A DNA stretch of 64,000 bases from Cohnella silvisoli (GCF_021190915.1 NZ_JAIOAP010000017.1:62001-126000); one strand, 5' to 3'. Positions 1 to 8,594 are shown, counted from the stretch's first letter. The notes: generated by a model not told the origin, from the sequence alone. A program made the numbers and translations.

Positions 1-963
1 AAGCGCGGCGATTCCCATAATGAAGGCCAGCAGGGTGGATGAGGTACGGATGATGGGAACGAGACTACCGACGAGCGCGGATTCGGGCGTCATGACAATG
101 GACATCCATCCGGTGACTTGCGAGCGATCGAAGCAGACGATCATTTCCTCGCCGTCAAGCTTCATTCTCCGCGTACCGCTGCCAACCTGTTGAAGCTGTT
201 CTACCCAATCATCCTTATATATTTTCGTTATTTTACCGGATTCATCGCTGGCAACGACGCGATTGTCCGGATCTAGAACCAAATAGCGAGAACCGTCGGG
301 AATGCTTTTCTCGTACAGGGATTTCAGCGCGTCGGATTTGAAGCTGATCGTTAGAACAGGCCGTTCAATGCCCGCATCCAGCTTCTCCAAGGTTGTATTG
401 TTCAAATAAGAAAAATTAAGGAGTCGAGTCGCGGAAAATAAATGACGGAAATCGATCGATCCTTTCGCTAAATACGGTTGATCGAACATTTCCACGAAAT
501 CATAGGTGGGATACCACACCATCTTGCCTCCTGCCTGTTGCGCCGCGCGGTAAATATCCGACTTGTTCGGATCGCCTTGGGGCAACGTCTGGCCGAACGT
601 AAAGTAAGACGTCCATAACTGGTAAGCGTACACGTCGTCGATTTGCGAGAAATATTTTCTTAAAGCATCGGATACTAGACGATCGGCGGCGAGTAAATTC
701 GCCTCGTTGTTCGGATTCAAGCTATTGAATACTTGAAATAAATCCTTGTCCACGAACAAGGCTAGGCTGTTCTGGTCTACGATCCGCAGCTTGGTGTCCA
801 TTATCTCGTTGTTTTTCTTGACGATTTCGTACACGTTCTTCTGCGCTTGATCCGTCACGACCTGCAAGCTTGTACGATAGAAAAGGGTCCCAAGCACGAT
901 AAGCGGGACTGCAATAAGGAATATATAACTGGCTAACAATCGAGAGCGGAATGTCATCTTCAT
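1..963 (-). CDS. YesM-type sensor histidine kinase, N-terminal part (runs off window)
   Basis: The frame is open from the ATG at 963 to base 1, giving the first 321 residues. The protein starts with a basic stretch and a membrane helix (LLASYIFLIAVPLIVLG), continues with an extracytoplasmic sensor region of about 270 residues resembling the double-Cache domains of YesM kinases, and reaches a second hydrophobic segment at the window edge. The HAMP, His-kinase and ATPase parts would lie outside the window. The start codon overlaps the stop of the upstream AraC-type regulator by ATGA, so the two are translationally coupled as in other YesN/YesM pairs of Paenibacillus, which commonly control carbohydrate uptake. 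The kinase assignment is inferred from the sensor architecture and the partner gene, because no catalytic motif is visible here. Confidence 0.85.
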   Translation of the reverse strand, partial: MKMTFRSRLLASYIFLIAVPLIVLGTLFYRTSLQVVTDQAQKNVYEIVKKNNEIMDTKLRIVDQNSLALFVDKDLFQVFNSLNPNNEANLLAADRLVSDALRKYFSQIDDVYAYQLWTSYFTFGQTLPQGDPNKSDIYRAAQQAGGKMVWYPTYDFVEMFDQPYLAKGSIDFRHLFSATRLLNFSYLNNTTLEKLDAGIERPVLTISFKSDALKSLYEKSIPDGSRYLVLDPDNRVVASDESGKITKIYKDDWVEQLQQVGSGTRRMKLDGEEMIVCFDRSQVTGWMSIVMTPESALVGSLVPIIRTSSTLLAFIMGIAAL

Positions 964-2555
964 CCCTCGCCTCTCCTTTGCGGGAAGGATGTGTGTTTAT
1001 AAGCTTCCGGTGACATGCCGTTCTGTTTCTTGAATACCCTGCAGAAATACTTCGTATCCTGATAGCCGCACTCTGCGGCGATTTCATATATTTTCAGCCT
1101 GTTTGCCGCAAGCAATTGCTTAGCCCTCTGCATTCTGGCCTCCATGACATGATCGGAAAACGTCGTCCCCGTACGGCTTTTGATCCATGTGCTGAAATAA
1201 GAAGGATTGAAGAAAAAATGCTCGGCAGCCCGTTCCAGCGTCAAATCTTCCTTGGCGTGCTCATGAATCCATCTCAAACATTCGGCAACGATAATCTCGC
1301 TTCTGTCCAATTGCGCTTGCTGTAACGCATCGTGCACATCCCGCAGCCTTCCCTCCAGAAGAGCCATTAGCTCTGTATAGGTTTGGCAAGCCGGAATAGC
1401 CATAACGACCGAATTCGTGAGCGCGCTCCCTACCTGTCGGTCGACGAAATCGCGAATTCTGCTTTTAATCTTCATGATAATAAGAGCGGCGGATTCTTTG
1501 ATCAGGGTTGGATTCGCATGGCCGTTAGCTGCAAGTTGATTGAATGCAGTCTGGCATATGTCTATAGCAGCATTGGCATCCCTTCCTTGCAGTGCTTCGA
1601 ACAGCTTCTCTCCGTCAAGAATGATGGGATTGCGGGAGGGTAAGATTTCTTCATGGAATAGAATGCCGTTCCAGCATTCATGGAAGTTATATCTATTCGC
1701 GGATTGGGCTGCTCGGTATGCTTGAGGAGCTTCCAACCATAACGACCGGCATTCCGGTCCGATCCCATGTGAAAGCTGTCCGGCCTTTGCCCATTCTGTA
1801 CCTAAAGAGGTCACCCTTAAGCGAATATCCGGCATTCGATCGAGGGTATGCAGAGACGTTCGAAGGATCGTAACCGCTTGAAAAATATCTTCCTCCAAAG
1901 CGTTCAAGGGAAAAGTATGGGCTTCGCCCCATTCCGCCCATGTTTGCTCCAAGCGTTGCATCAAGCCAATGGGGTCAAGTTCGGCTTTGTTCCCAAGTTC
2001 GACGCGGAATTCCGAGAAAATAACGATCCCGTTTCCTTGTATCCAGTCCAGCTTCTCGAGCTCTTGACGCTCCGCAGCCGACAAGCTTCCGTTTAACCAG
2101 GACAGAATAAGGCGGTTTCGATAGGCAGAAGAAGTGAGGCTAAGCCGATGCTTTAGCTCCTCCGATTCCGAATACTGCCGGGATTCATCTGCGAGTAGTT
2201 CCTCGATACGCCGCAAGACGTCTTCTACCTTCTCCGCTTCCACCGGCTTCAACAGATAGTCGTAAGCCCCGTGCCGGATGGCCTTCTGGGCGTATTCAAA
2301 GAGATTATAAGCGGAAACCATCACGACCTTGGGCTGAAGGTTCTCGTCTTCAAGCTGCTTCAGAAACGCAAGACCATCCATATTGGGCATCCGGATATCG
2401 GTTAACACGACATCGGGCTCGTTAGATCTGACGGACTCCAACGCGCTTGCCCCGTCATTCGCGATAAGAACTTGATCTTCGGGCCGCAGCGTATGAATCA
2501 TATTCGCCATCCCTCTGCGGTGTCTCGGCTCATCGTCCACGATCAAGATCTTCAT
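960..2555 (-). CDS. YesN-type response regulator with AraC DNA-binding domain
   Basis: A 531-residue regulator. The N-terminal receiver domain (about residues 1-120) has the acidic pair DDE after KILIV, the phospho-acceptor Asp in VVLTDIRMPNMDG and the conserved Lys in YLLKPVE. A middle linker of about 300 residues is typical of YesN proteins. The last 100 residues form two AraC helix-turn-helices (LERAAEHFFFNPSYFSTWIK and YEIAAECGYQDTKYFCRVFK). I prefer the ATG at 2555 because GGAGAGGA then lies about 9 bases upstream, whereas the ATG at 2564 nearly touches it. It is the first gene of an operon with the sensor kinase, whose target transporter genes are not in the window. Confidence 0.93.
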   Translation of the reverse strand: MKILIVDDEPRHRRGMANMIHTLRPEDQVLIANDGASALESVRSNEPDVVLTDIRMPNMDGLAFLKQLEDENLQPKVVMVSAYNLFEYAQKAIRHGAYDYLLKPVEAEKVEDVLRRIEELLADESRQYSESEELKHRLSLTSSAYRNRLILSWLNGSLSAAERQELEKLDWIQGNGIVIFSEFRVELGNKAELDPIGLMQRLEQTWAEWGEAHTFPLNALEEDIFQAVTILRTSLHTLDRMPDIRLRVTSLGTEWAKAGQLSHGIGPECRSLWLEAPQAYRAAQSANRYNFHECWNGILFHEEILPSRNPIILDGEKLFEALQGRDANAAIDICQTAFNQLAANGHANPTLIKESAALIIMKIKSRIRDFVDRQVGSALTNSVVMAIPACQTYTELMALLEGRLRDVHDALQQAQLDRSEIIVAECLRWIHEHAKEDLTLERAAEHFFFNPSYFSTWIKSRTGTTFSDHVMEARMQRAKQLLAANRLKIYEIAAECGYQDTKYFCRVFKKQNGMSPEAYKHTSFPQRRGEG

Positions 2556-2653
2556 CCCTATCATTCCTCTCCATTATTGGGAAATAACTCGACCCCAATG
2601 CGATTAATAGAAAAAAAGCACCTTCTTTTGGATAGGCGCTTTGATTGCTCGTC

Positions 2654-2684
2654 TTGCAGGCCAGTATAAAAAAGCTGCCTGCAA
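2654..2684. terminator. Inverted repeat TTGCAGGC/GCCTGCAA in the regulator upstream region
   Basis: An 8-bp perfect inverted repeat with a 15-base loop is followed on the plus strand by TACTTTTATT. It lies about 100 bases upstream of the YesN-type gene, and no plus-strand gene ends here. The arms match the GCCTGCA arms of terminators at 19973 and 22462. The rest of 2565-2778 shows no gene. It could be a remnant of a dispersed hairpin family rather than an active terminator. Confidence 0.4.
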
Positions 2685-2778
2685 TACTTTTATTATAAAT
2701 AGGTTATCTACTTTTATGAAGGTAATTATGATTAGAAAGGTGGACAATTATTGGTTATTGAAGCCTGTCTGTTACCTG

Positions 2779-3198
2779 TCATCCCGTCGCTTCTATCCAC
2801 TTAGATATCAATATTTCTAGCTTTTCTTTCTTGGCGTTCACATCATTCATATCTGTAAATTTTAATATAGCTCTGTCGCCGGTAGCCCACTCTAGCAGAC
2901 CTGTGATGTCATCAAATAAAGGTTCCTTCGCTATGGTATCTCTAGCCTTGGCTCCGCAATGAAAGATAAGCCGAAAATATCCTTTGCCGTGCAAATTAAA
3001 AGTCACTCGGTCTTCATTGTTATAGCAGTAACTCGGCGCATTCCACTTTATGTGTTCCGTAAGTTGATTATCCGTACCTAGAATAATTTTTCGAACTTCC
3101 TCTATTTCCTTCTTAAAGGGATGTTCAAGATTATTCATATAATCAACTACTTGTTGATTGCCGATTGTTTCCGATTTATTCGTCATATTATTTCTCAT
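2779..3198 (-). CDS. DUF1801 domain protein (YdhG-like)
   Basis: A 139-residue cytoplasmic protein with the DUF1801 pattern: an N-terminal helix with YMNNLEHPFKKEIEEVRKII, the central EHIKWNAPSYCYN motif, then the FNLHGKGYFRLIFHCG strand region and a C-terminal helix. Members are small, monodomain and biochemically undefined, and they often sit beside SRPBCC and VOC genes, as here. The first ATG overlaps the stop of the VOC gene by 11 bases. The ATG at 3186 just behind that stop is an alternative. It is the last gene of the four-gene ArsR operon. Confidence 0.85.
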   Translation of the reverse strand: MRNNMTNKSETIGNQQVVDYMNNLEHPFKKEIEEVRKIILGTDNQLTEHIKWNAPSYCYNNEDRVTFNLHGKGYFRLIFHCGAKARDTIAKEPLFDDITGLLEWATGDRAILKFTDMNDVNAKKEKLEILISKWIEATG

Positions 3199-3658
3199 AG
3201 GCTTGCTTCAAAGCTTTTATATCGATTTTATCCATTTGCATCATGGCTTCCATAACGTTTTGCGCTTTTCTGGCATCCTTATCTTGCAACAACTCGCCTA
3301 AAATGGTAGGAATGACCTGCCACGACAGACCGAATTTGTCCTTGAGCCAGCCGCATCTTGATTTTTCTCCGCCTTCGGACAGTTTCTCCCACAGTTCGTC
3401 TACTTCTTCTTGCGTCTCGCAGTTCACGAAAAGCGAGATGGCTTCGTTGAACTTGAAATGCGGACCGCCGTTTAAGGCCATGAATTTTTGTCCCTCAAGC
3501 TCAAATGTGGCGGACATTAGAGTCCCTTTCGGTGCAGGCGCTCCTTCTCCATAACGGGTAACGCTCACCGTTAATGAATTTTTAAAGATAGAGCTGTAAA
3601 AATCGATGGCTTCTTCAGCATTATTATTGAACCACAAGAACGGGGTGATCTTTAGCAT
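3188..3658 (-). CDS. VOC family protein (PhnB-like)
   Basis: A 156-residue vicinal-oxygen-chelate fold protein of the PhnB/3-demethylubiquinone methyltransferase-like group. It begins ITPFLWFNNNAEEAIDFYSSIF, the usual start of the first beta-alpha-beta unit, and contains FMALNGGPHFKFNEAISLFV and the second-half motif CGWLKDKFGLSWQVIP. Many such proteins lack proven enzyme activity. It sits between an SRPBCC gene (29-base gap) and a DUF1801 gene (overlap), so it is co-transcribed. An AAGGAGATG ribosome binding site precedes the ATG at 3658. Confidence 0.9.
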   Translation of the reverse strand: MLKITPFLWFNNNAEEAIDFYSSIFKNSLTVSVTRYGEGAPAPKGTLMSATFELEGQKFMALNGGPHFKFNEAISLFVNCETQEEVDELWEKLSEGGEKSRCGWLKDKFGLSWQVIPTILGELLQDKDARKAQNVMEAMMQMDKIDIKALKQAYEK

Positions 3659-3687
3659 AGATGAACATCTCCTTAGTTATCGATTTT

Positions 3688-4185
3688 TTATAAAGAGCCA
3701 ATACTTGCCGCAAGCTTATCGAGCGACTGGTTCATGCCGATGACGGCGTATTTGGACATTTGACCCAACGTCCAGTCGTGTTCTGTGATAATGAGTTCCG
3801 TGTTGTCGCCTTGGGCTTTGAATTCGATTACGAATTTGATTTCTTTCGGGAAATCCGGGGGCATGCCCACCTCTATGGGATTCACCACGTTGCCGTCTTT
3901 GTCGGCCAAGCTCTGCGTAAATTCAAGACGCTCCAAGGGGACGATCTTCTCGTAGACGCCTGTGGAGTAGTAATCTAGACCCCCTTGTTCTTTCGGTGCA
4001 CGCATGCAGAAAAGATATTTTCCACCTTCACGAAAGTCTATTTCGCATTGTGGCGAGATATAGTCCGCTGGCCCCCACCACAGCATAACGAGCTTGGGAT
4101 CCGTCCAGGCCTTCCATACAAGTTCGACGGGGATATCGAATATACGGGTAATGACGAGGTCTTGTTTATTCGTGCTTTGATTCAA
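3688..4185 (-). CDS. SRPBCC/AHSA1-like ligand-binding protein
   Basis: A 165-residue single-domain protein of the Aha1-C/SRPBCC superfamily. The diagnostic N-terminal pattern is ITRIFDIPVELVWKAWTDP followed by MLWWGP, and the end carries the amphipathic helix NQSLDKLAASI. These proteins form a hydrophobic cavity, and no specific ligand is known for this branch. The start overlaps the stop of the ArsR regulator by four bases (ATGA), a very common pairing in which the ArsR protein controls the SRPBCC gene. A second, less similar copy lies at 48650. Confidence 0.9.
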   Translation of the reverse strand: MNQSTNKQDLVITRIFDIPVELVWKAWTDPKLVMLWWGPADYISPQCEIDFREGGKYLFCMRAPKEQGGLDYYSTGVYEKIVPLERLEFTQSLADKDGNVVNPIEVGMPPDFPKEIKFVIEFKAQGDNTELIITEHDWTLGQMSKYAVIGMNQSLDKLAASIGSL

Positions 4186-4535
4186 TTGGATTGCTCCTCT
4201 TCGTTTTGGTTTTTTAAGTTTTTTTTCATTTCTGCTTTTAAGACTGCTTCCATTGCATCCAACCGTCTAGTCCATCGATGTCTCATACTCTTGGACCATT
4301 GTTCCAGTTCAACCATTGCATCGGTGTTAATTCGATAGATGCGTTGCTGCGCCCTCTTTTCCACATGCACCAAATTCGCTTCTCGAAGAATCTTCAAATG
4401 TTGGGAGATAGCTTGTGGACTGACTTGGAATTTATCGTAGATCTCGGATGCGGGAAACTCGTCATTGCCAGCAAGCATTTCCAGAATATTGCGTCGTGTT
4501 GGATCAGCGAGTGCGGAAAATATATCATTAGGCAT
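4182..4535 (-). CDS. ArsR-family winged-helix repressor
   Basis: A 117-residue regulator. It begins IFSALADPTRRNILEMLAG, the ArsR signature, and has the recognition helix region ASEIYDKFQVSPQAISQHLKIL followed by the wing LVHVEKRAQQRIYRIN. No cysteine metal-binding motif is present, so it belongs to the non-metal group paired with AHSA1 proteins. It heads an operon with the SRPBCC, VOC and DUF1801 genes. The promoter should lie in the AT-rich 4536-4626 gap. Confidence 0.92.
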   Translation of the reverse strand: MPNDIFSALADPTRRNILEMLAGNDEFPASEIYDKFQVSPQAISQHLKILREANLVHVEKRAQQRIYRINTDAMVELEQWSKSMRHRWTRRLDAMEAVLKAEMKKNLKNQNEEEQSN

Positions 4536-4626
4536 ACAACTATTTATTTTCCTCCCTTCCGCTTTGTTCCGTGGCTTTATAATAAACCAATTCCTTTATC
4601 AAGTAAATACTTAAATAAAAATAAAT

Positions 4627-5592
4627 TTAATCTTTGGTCATCTTCAAATTTCCTTCATTTTGAATGACGATATCCATTTGAAAATCCATTTTTAAATAAG
4701 GGAGGTAATCGGTCCTCCAATGTTGCAACTGATCTCTTCGTATTTTGTTCCGGAAAAACTGTCCCAGTCCTAAAATATCCGCTTCTCTTGTCTGGACTTT
4801 AGTTAACATGCGGTTAAACCGTTTAGTAAGAAGCTTAACCAATTCATCTTTAATGACTTGGTTTGATGGGTTTCCCCTTGTTTCCAGAAGGGAGACTTTC
4901 AATTTGATCTTGCTTTTCAGGTAAGGCCTATTATTCGTTAACTTACTTCTGTTTTTAATTGTATTATTAACGATCAGCACGCTCGCGTGATCCAAAACTT
5001 CAATTTTCCCCTGAGCGCTTTCCCCGTTGAATGCATTAAATAGAAGAGTCTCATCAGAACTGATCCTGTCCACCATTTTCCCGTTTTTGATCATCGCGGA
5101 ACCGATATGTTCGATGACCGTGCTCTTCCCCGATTTTACAATGGGTATAGCAACGTCATGCGTGAAGGAATGGATGCTGCGATAAACCTGCCAAACCCGC
5201 GTCAACGCGACTTGCGGATTCCATCCCGCATTTTTCTCAAAACTGTCGTAAAGGGGAGTCCCTTTGGGTTCCATTGTTTTTTGAACTTTAGGGAAAAAAA
5301 GATCGAGGTCTTCGTCGCATATGACGACTATTGCTTTAGGAGAAATATCCCGAGCTCTCATGAAACCGGTGATGCTGTCGGTTACTCCATGTTGCGCATA
5401 TTTTTTATCAAAAATAATGACTTTCAAATGAAGCAAGTCGACACTGCTTTCCATATCTACGCTGATGTTATCTACCGCTTGAGTTATCGTTTTTCCAGTA
5501 CCGGATATGTTTCTAATTCGAGTGGTGTGTGCAACGGGTTTCGGGATCAGGAGAATAACTTTATAGATTTGATCTTGATAGGAAACTCCCAT
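4627..5592 (-). pseudogene. Ger(x)C-type spore germination protein, 5'-truncated
   Basis: The 321-residue reading frame matches the Ger(x)C (GerAC) family from its second beta-strand on: ISGTGKTITQAVDNIS, then a region ending LLFNAFNGESAQGKIEVLDHASVLIV, and a C-terminal helix with FNRMLTKVQTREADILGLGQFF. Intact members begin with a lipoprotein signal peptide and a Cys-Trp-Asp-Arg-Arg-Glu-Leu motif. Both are missing, and an in-frame TAG lies only seven codons upstream of the ATG. No other frame upstream encodes a signal peptide. No gerA or gerB partner is adjacent. The truncation faces a transposase remnant, so I read it as a damaged germinant-receptor subunit gene. Confidence 0.7.
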
Positions 5593-5792
5593 TTGTCCAC
5601 CGCAGCCCCCCTACCTCCTTTCAGCAAAAACGTCCCATTATCCCTGCGCATCAGGGGGAAAACCCTTGTTCATGTTTTTGAAAACAAACCCGGTACGTTG
5701 TAAATTTACCCGACACCTCTTGAAAATAGAACGTATGTTAAGTGTGAGAGGATAAGAGCAAATGTTCTATTTTTTAAAAAGGGAGGCCGCCT

Positions 5793-6029
5793 ATGTTTCT
5801 GGATCATCTGACCTCCAAGGCATTTTGCCAGCAGTTCAACTCCGAGCAGGCTTGCCCCAAGGCGCTGTTCGAAGCCAGATGGACGGACGGCTTCCGTTGC
5901 CCGACTTGTCGTCATCCTCACTTTTATCTCATTCTTACGCGCAGACTGTCTCTCTACGAATGCTGCTCCTGTCGTCATCAGACGTCTGTCATCGCCGGCA
6001 CCATTTGCAATTCTCCGCTTAAGTTATGA
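5793..6029 (+). pseudogene. IS1595-type transposase, N-terminal remnant
   Basis: The first 70 residues match the start of IS1595-family transposases: a helix with FNSEQACPKALFEARW, then DGFRCPTC and YECCSCRHQTSV, which form the two CxxC knuckles of the N-terminal zinc ribbon. An intact enzyme would continue for more than 200 residues with an ISXO2-type catalytic domain. Here the frame runs into a 43-bp tandem repeat and stops at residue 78. It is therefore a deletion remnant of an insertion sequence, next to a truncated ger(x)C gene. No terminal inverted repeats could be assigned with confidence. Confidence 0.8.
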
Positions 6030-6133
6030 CATTCGAATATCCGCTGATTGCAACTGCCCACTCAAGTCGTGACATTCAAATATCCGCTGATTGCAATTCC
6101 CCACTCAAGTCGTGACATTCGAATATCCGCTTA
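6005..6133. repeat. Three tandem copies of a 43-bp unit
   Basis: Units run 6005-6047, 6048-6090 and 6091-6133. Each starts TTGCAA and ends GACATTC(G/A)AATATCCGCT plus two bases. They differ at only a few positions, and units 2 and 3 are the closest pair. There are no spacers, so this is not a CRISPR array. The first unit forms the 3' end of the transposase remnant. The origin of the repeat is unknown. Confidence 0.9.
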
Positions 6134-6257
6134 TTAGCAACTTACTTCTGATGAAAGGGGATAATGGTACCTTTTCTCCGAATAGCACGGAAATTAAGTG
6201 CCGATTTATTCCTGTATTTCCCAAATAAATAGATGTCTATAAACTTCCTGATCGTAC

Positions 6258-6284
6258 AAAAAAAGCCGCAATTGTGCGGCTTTA
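6258..6284. terminator. Hairpin terminator-like element
   Basis: The arms AAAGCCGCA and TGCGGCTTT form a 9-bp stem with a short loop, flanked by A-runs on the left and T's on the right, so it could act in both directions. It lies in the otherwise gene-free stretch 6134-6479 between the repeat array and the lipocalin gene. I see nothing else convincing in that stretch. Confidence 0.6.
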
Positions 6285-6479
6285 GTGGATTTATATTAGG
6301 TTCTTTGTCTATTTGAATCTATCATAGACTCGGTACGGTAACGGATAAATTCGGAGTAACCTTCAGGATAATAACAGAGCTTCAAAAATAATATAAAACC
6401 GGGGGCTGTTGCGGTCCCCTCCCCGTTAGAGCTTGTACTCATTCCTTCTGGTTTTTCACCCCTTCTCCCGCGCCCACAT

Positions 6480-7604
6480 ATGTTGGTAGAAAAAAGCAGG
6501 TGTACACTGTTGAATCGCCAGCCAAGCATCATCACCTTTCCTCAAGACGCGGCAAGCCATCCGATCTCAAACGTAGAGTGGTGGTACTGTTACGCGCTGC
6601 TATTGGGGAGTCACGGCAACCGCTACACTGTGATGGCTTCGTTTTTCCGTGTCGGGGAACTTGCCGTACCCAAAGGCCATTACATGATTCACTCCTTGAT
6701 CAGATTGAATACAAACCATATCGAGAGCCATTCCGAGCTGGATCGGATGCTCTCTTATCAGATGGCTGGCGTATACCTCCCGGCCTATCTGATTAAGAAT
6801 CCAAGAGATAGACATACGTGGAATCAATATAAGCATTTGCTGAAGGGCTCCCTGCCCTCGCCCCATCGTTTCATGAAGACAGCTGCTACCGTTCAAACTC
6901 GCCCTACCCGATTAACCTACGGGAGCAACCGGATGACGTTCAAGGACGATCTCCGGTCCGACTTCCAGCTGCAGCTGACGTCCAAGACCGCTCGCATTCG
7001 CTTAAATTACGTCCCTTTTAAGCCCATTTCTCTCATCGACGAAAAAGGAAAAGTGAACGGGCTCCGTTATTATTCCGTGACCCGAAACCGAGTGTTCGGA
7101 GAGCTGTATGCGGACGGACGCGCGGAAATGCTGTGGGGCGAAGGCTGGTTCGACCATCAGTGGGGACGAAATTACGGTTTGCTCCAAGGCGAAGGCTGGG
7201 ATTGGTTTGGGATTCAGCTGATTGACGGCAATGATTTGTTGATCAACCGTTTGCGCCAAGCGGATGCGTCGGATGCGCCCTACTCGGTCGCGAAGCTAAT
7301 CCGGAAGGATGGCTCGGTGACCACGTCTGAATGGGTCAAACTCCAGCCAACGAAGCATTGGGACAGTAGCTTAACATCGGCCCATTACCCTGTGGAATGG
7401 CAAATCTCCCTTCCCGACTTCTCTATGGAACTGCAAGTAACCCCTCTCTTGAAAGAACAAGAGATACCGATTATAGGACCCCTTCAGGCGATCTGGGAAG
7501 GCGTATGCATCGTAACCGGTAAAGCGCGATCCTCAAACGGCAACTATTATCCGGTGAAAGGTCACGGCTTCGTCGACCTGGTCGGCTATCCGCAATTGTC
7601 ATAG
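6480..7604 (+). CDS. CrtC/AttH-type lipocalin-domain protein
   Basis: A 374-residue protein with hallmarks of the carotenoid 1,2-hydratase/AttH lipocalin superfamily. SNVEWWYCYALLLG appears near the N-terminus (the EWWY motif), and the second barrel has EGWFDHQWG and GWDWFGIQL. Relatives range from true CrtC hydratases to secreted or cytosolic proteins of unknown role. No carotenoid genes are nearby and no signal peptide is evident. The ATG at 6480 lacks a good ribosome binding site. A TTG at 6510 preceded by AGCAGG is an alternative start. It is flanked by gene-free DNA (7605-7808 downstream holds nothing recognisable) and seems monocistronic. Confidence 0.75.
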   Translation: MLVEKSRCTLLNRQPSIITFPQDAASHPISNVEWWYCYALLLGSHGNRYTVMASFFRVGELAVPKGHYMIHSLIRLNTNHIESHSELDRMLSYQMAGVYLPAYLIKNPRDRHTWNQYKHLLKGSLPSPHRFMKTAATVQTRPTRLTYGSNRMTFKDDLRSDFQLQLTSKTARIRLNYVPFKPISLIDEKGKVNGLRYYSVTRNRVFGELYADGRAEMLWGEGWFDHQWGRNYGLLQGEGWDWFGIQLIDGNDLLINRLRQADASDAPYSVAKLIRKDGSVTTSEWVKLQPTKHWDSSLTSAHYPVEWQISLPDFSMELQVTPLLKEQEIPIIGPLQAIWEGVCIVTGKARSSNGNYYPVKGHGFVDLVGYPQLS

Positions 7605-7808
7605 CCATAATATGGCGTAAGATGATAATTTACCAGAGAAGCAACTGTTCATTGGATTTCGAATGGAGCTGTCGTTTGCAAGTGTTCTACCTTCTCATAA
7701 GGCGTTTGACTTCAGTATAGTTGCGTTGATTTCGCAAAACTAGCTGACGATTCCTAGAAAGAGTGGTCAGAATACAGAATTAGGCTATCCGAATTTTTGC
7801 GAGTTCCC

Positions 7809-8321
7809 TCAACGAAACCGATTGCAGAATTCAACGAATCGGTCGTATGACGTAGAATATACATGGAAGAGTCCGTAGCCGTGGCCCGATTCGAACGTAT
7901 GAAACTTATTAGCGATTTTCTGATAGATACGGTTCGTATAGGAATTGTCGGCCGCCGTAGGGATCCTCACTTCCGTCACATCGCTCGCGGCATTCCCAAT
8001 TTGTTCCGCCAACACCTGTAAGCCCCTTATGAAGGTTCGGTTATTCCGATAATCGTCCGTAAAATAGCAATTGCCCAGAACTGCGATATGCTTGTACTCG
8101 AAACCATGTTCTTCCATTCCAAGAACGAAGCTGCCGATACCTACGATATGATTCGTTCGGTCTCTCAGAATGGCGCCTCTTCCATGTTTCATAACATTTT
8201 TGACGTCTACGAGTGCATGGCTGATCTTATAATCCGGAATAATGCGATGACGATGTTCAACGTAAAATTCCGTAAACGCGCTCCAATGACCGGTGTTGCG
8301 GCAAATCTCGAATCGAACCAT
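7809..8321 (-). CDS. GNAT-fold protein of the peptide locus (distal)
   Basis: A 170-residue soluble protein. The second half has the GNAT-like order: strand GNCYFTDDYRN followed by the helix RTFIRGLQVLAEQI, then strand EVRIPTA, and NSYTNRIYQKIANKF, the usual Asn plus Tyr-Xaa-Lys helix near the CoA site. The acetyl-CoA loop is degenerate (YRNNRT instead of R/Q-x-x-G-x-G/A), so catalysis is uncertain. AAGGAG lies about 10 bases before the ATG. It is transcribed away from the 29-residue peptide gene and shares a 120-base intergenic region with it. The family is not one I recognise by name, and the assignment rests on fold-level pattern. Confidence 0.6.
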   Translation of the reverse strand: MVRFEICRNTGHWSAFTEFYVEHRHRIIPDYKISHALVDVKNVMKHGRGAILRDRTNHIVGIGSFVLGMEEHGFEYKHIAVLGNCYFTDDYRNNRTFIRGLQVLAEQIGNAASDVTEVRIPTAADNSYTNRIYQKIANKFHTFESGHGYGLFHVYSTSYDRFVEFCNRFR

Positions 8322-8380
8322 CCCAGTTGCACTCCTTATTGGAATTAACTATTAAACTAACAAATTTTATAGATAATACC

Positions 8381-8409
8381 TTGTAGTTTTTAAATATATA
8401 GATTATATT
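8381..8409 (+). promoter_or_regulatory. Probable sigma-A promoter for the short peptide gene
   Basis: TTGTAG at 8381-8386 and TATATT at 8404-8409 are separated by 17 bases in a very AT-rich region. A start near 8416 would place the AAGGAGGTG ribosome binding site (8428-8436) and the ATG at 8443 in a short leader. Confidence 0.45.
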
Positions 8410-8442
8410 TCTAATTAAGATAATATAAGGAGGTGAACAAAC

Positions 8443-8532
8443 ATGGGCGCTCCGGCATGCAATCCACCAATGGCAATAACTGCGCAAGAAGCAAGAGATC
8501 AAGTTACAAAAGAAGCTTTAGCAAAAAATTAA
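8443..8532 (+). CDS. 29-residue peptide, candidate precursor or signal peptide
   Basis: An ATG with a perfect AAGGAGGTG site eight bases upstream opens a 29-codon frame ending in TAA. The peptide starts MGAPACNPPMAITAQEARDQ and ends in an amphipathic Lys/Glu/Ala helix with three lysines. It has one Cys and three prolines in the N-terminal ten residues, and no hydrophobic signal sequence. A putative promoter lies upstream and an 8-bp GC-rich hairpin downstream, so it forms a complete small transcription unit. It lies between two GNAT-fold genes and near an ABC exporter gene. A RiPP-like or signalling precursor is an inference from this context. A leader peptide or a chance frame is less likely given the quality of the start site. 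Confidence 0.6.
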   Translation: MGAPACNPPMAITAQEARDQVTKEALAKN

Positions 8533-8549
8533 TCTTCCTCCATTCAGGT

Positions 8550-8569
8550 GGCCGGCAGCGATGCCGGCC
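8550..8569. terminator. GC-rich hairpin between convergent peptide and GNAT genes
   Basis: GGCCGGCA and TGCCGGCC form a perfect 8-bp stem around a GCGA loop. It sits 18 bases after the peptide stop and 26 bases past the end of the minus-strand GNAT gene. There is no strong T-run directly adjacent on either side, so it may work as a weak bidirectional terminator or a 3'-end stabiliser. Confidence 0.55.
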
Positions 8570-8594
8570 ATTTGCGTGGAATAGCGTCCGCCTT

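Noticed and set aside
722..1087. A 121-codon minus-strand frame across the kinase/regulator junction
   Set aside because: It is out of phase with two well-supported overlapping genes and has no domain. The kinase frame open to base 1 is the real one.
5728..5739. GAACGTATGTTA, resembling a LexA/SOS box
   Set aside because: The last base of the second half-site is wrong. It is next to a dead transposase and no SOS-type gene follows. A chance match is likely.
6005..6133. Repeat array considered as CRISPR
   Set aside because: The 43-bp units abut without spacers, there are only three, and no cas gene is present.
6480..7604. Carotenoid biosynthesis locus
   Set aside because: Only one CrtC-like protein is present. 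No phytoene synthase, desaturase or cyclase gene is nearby.
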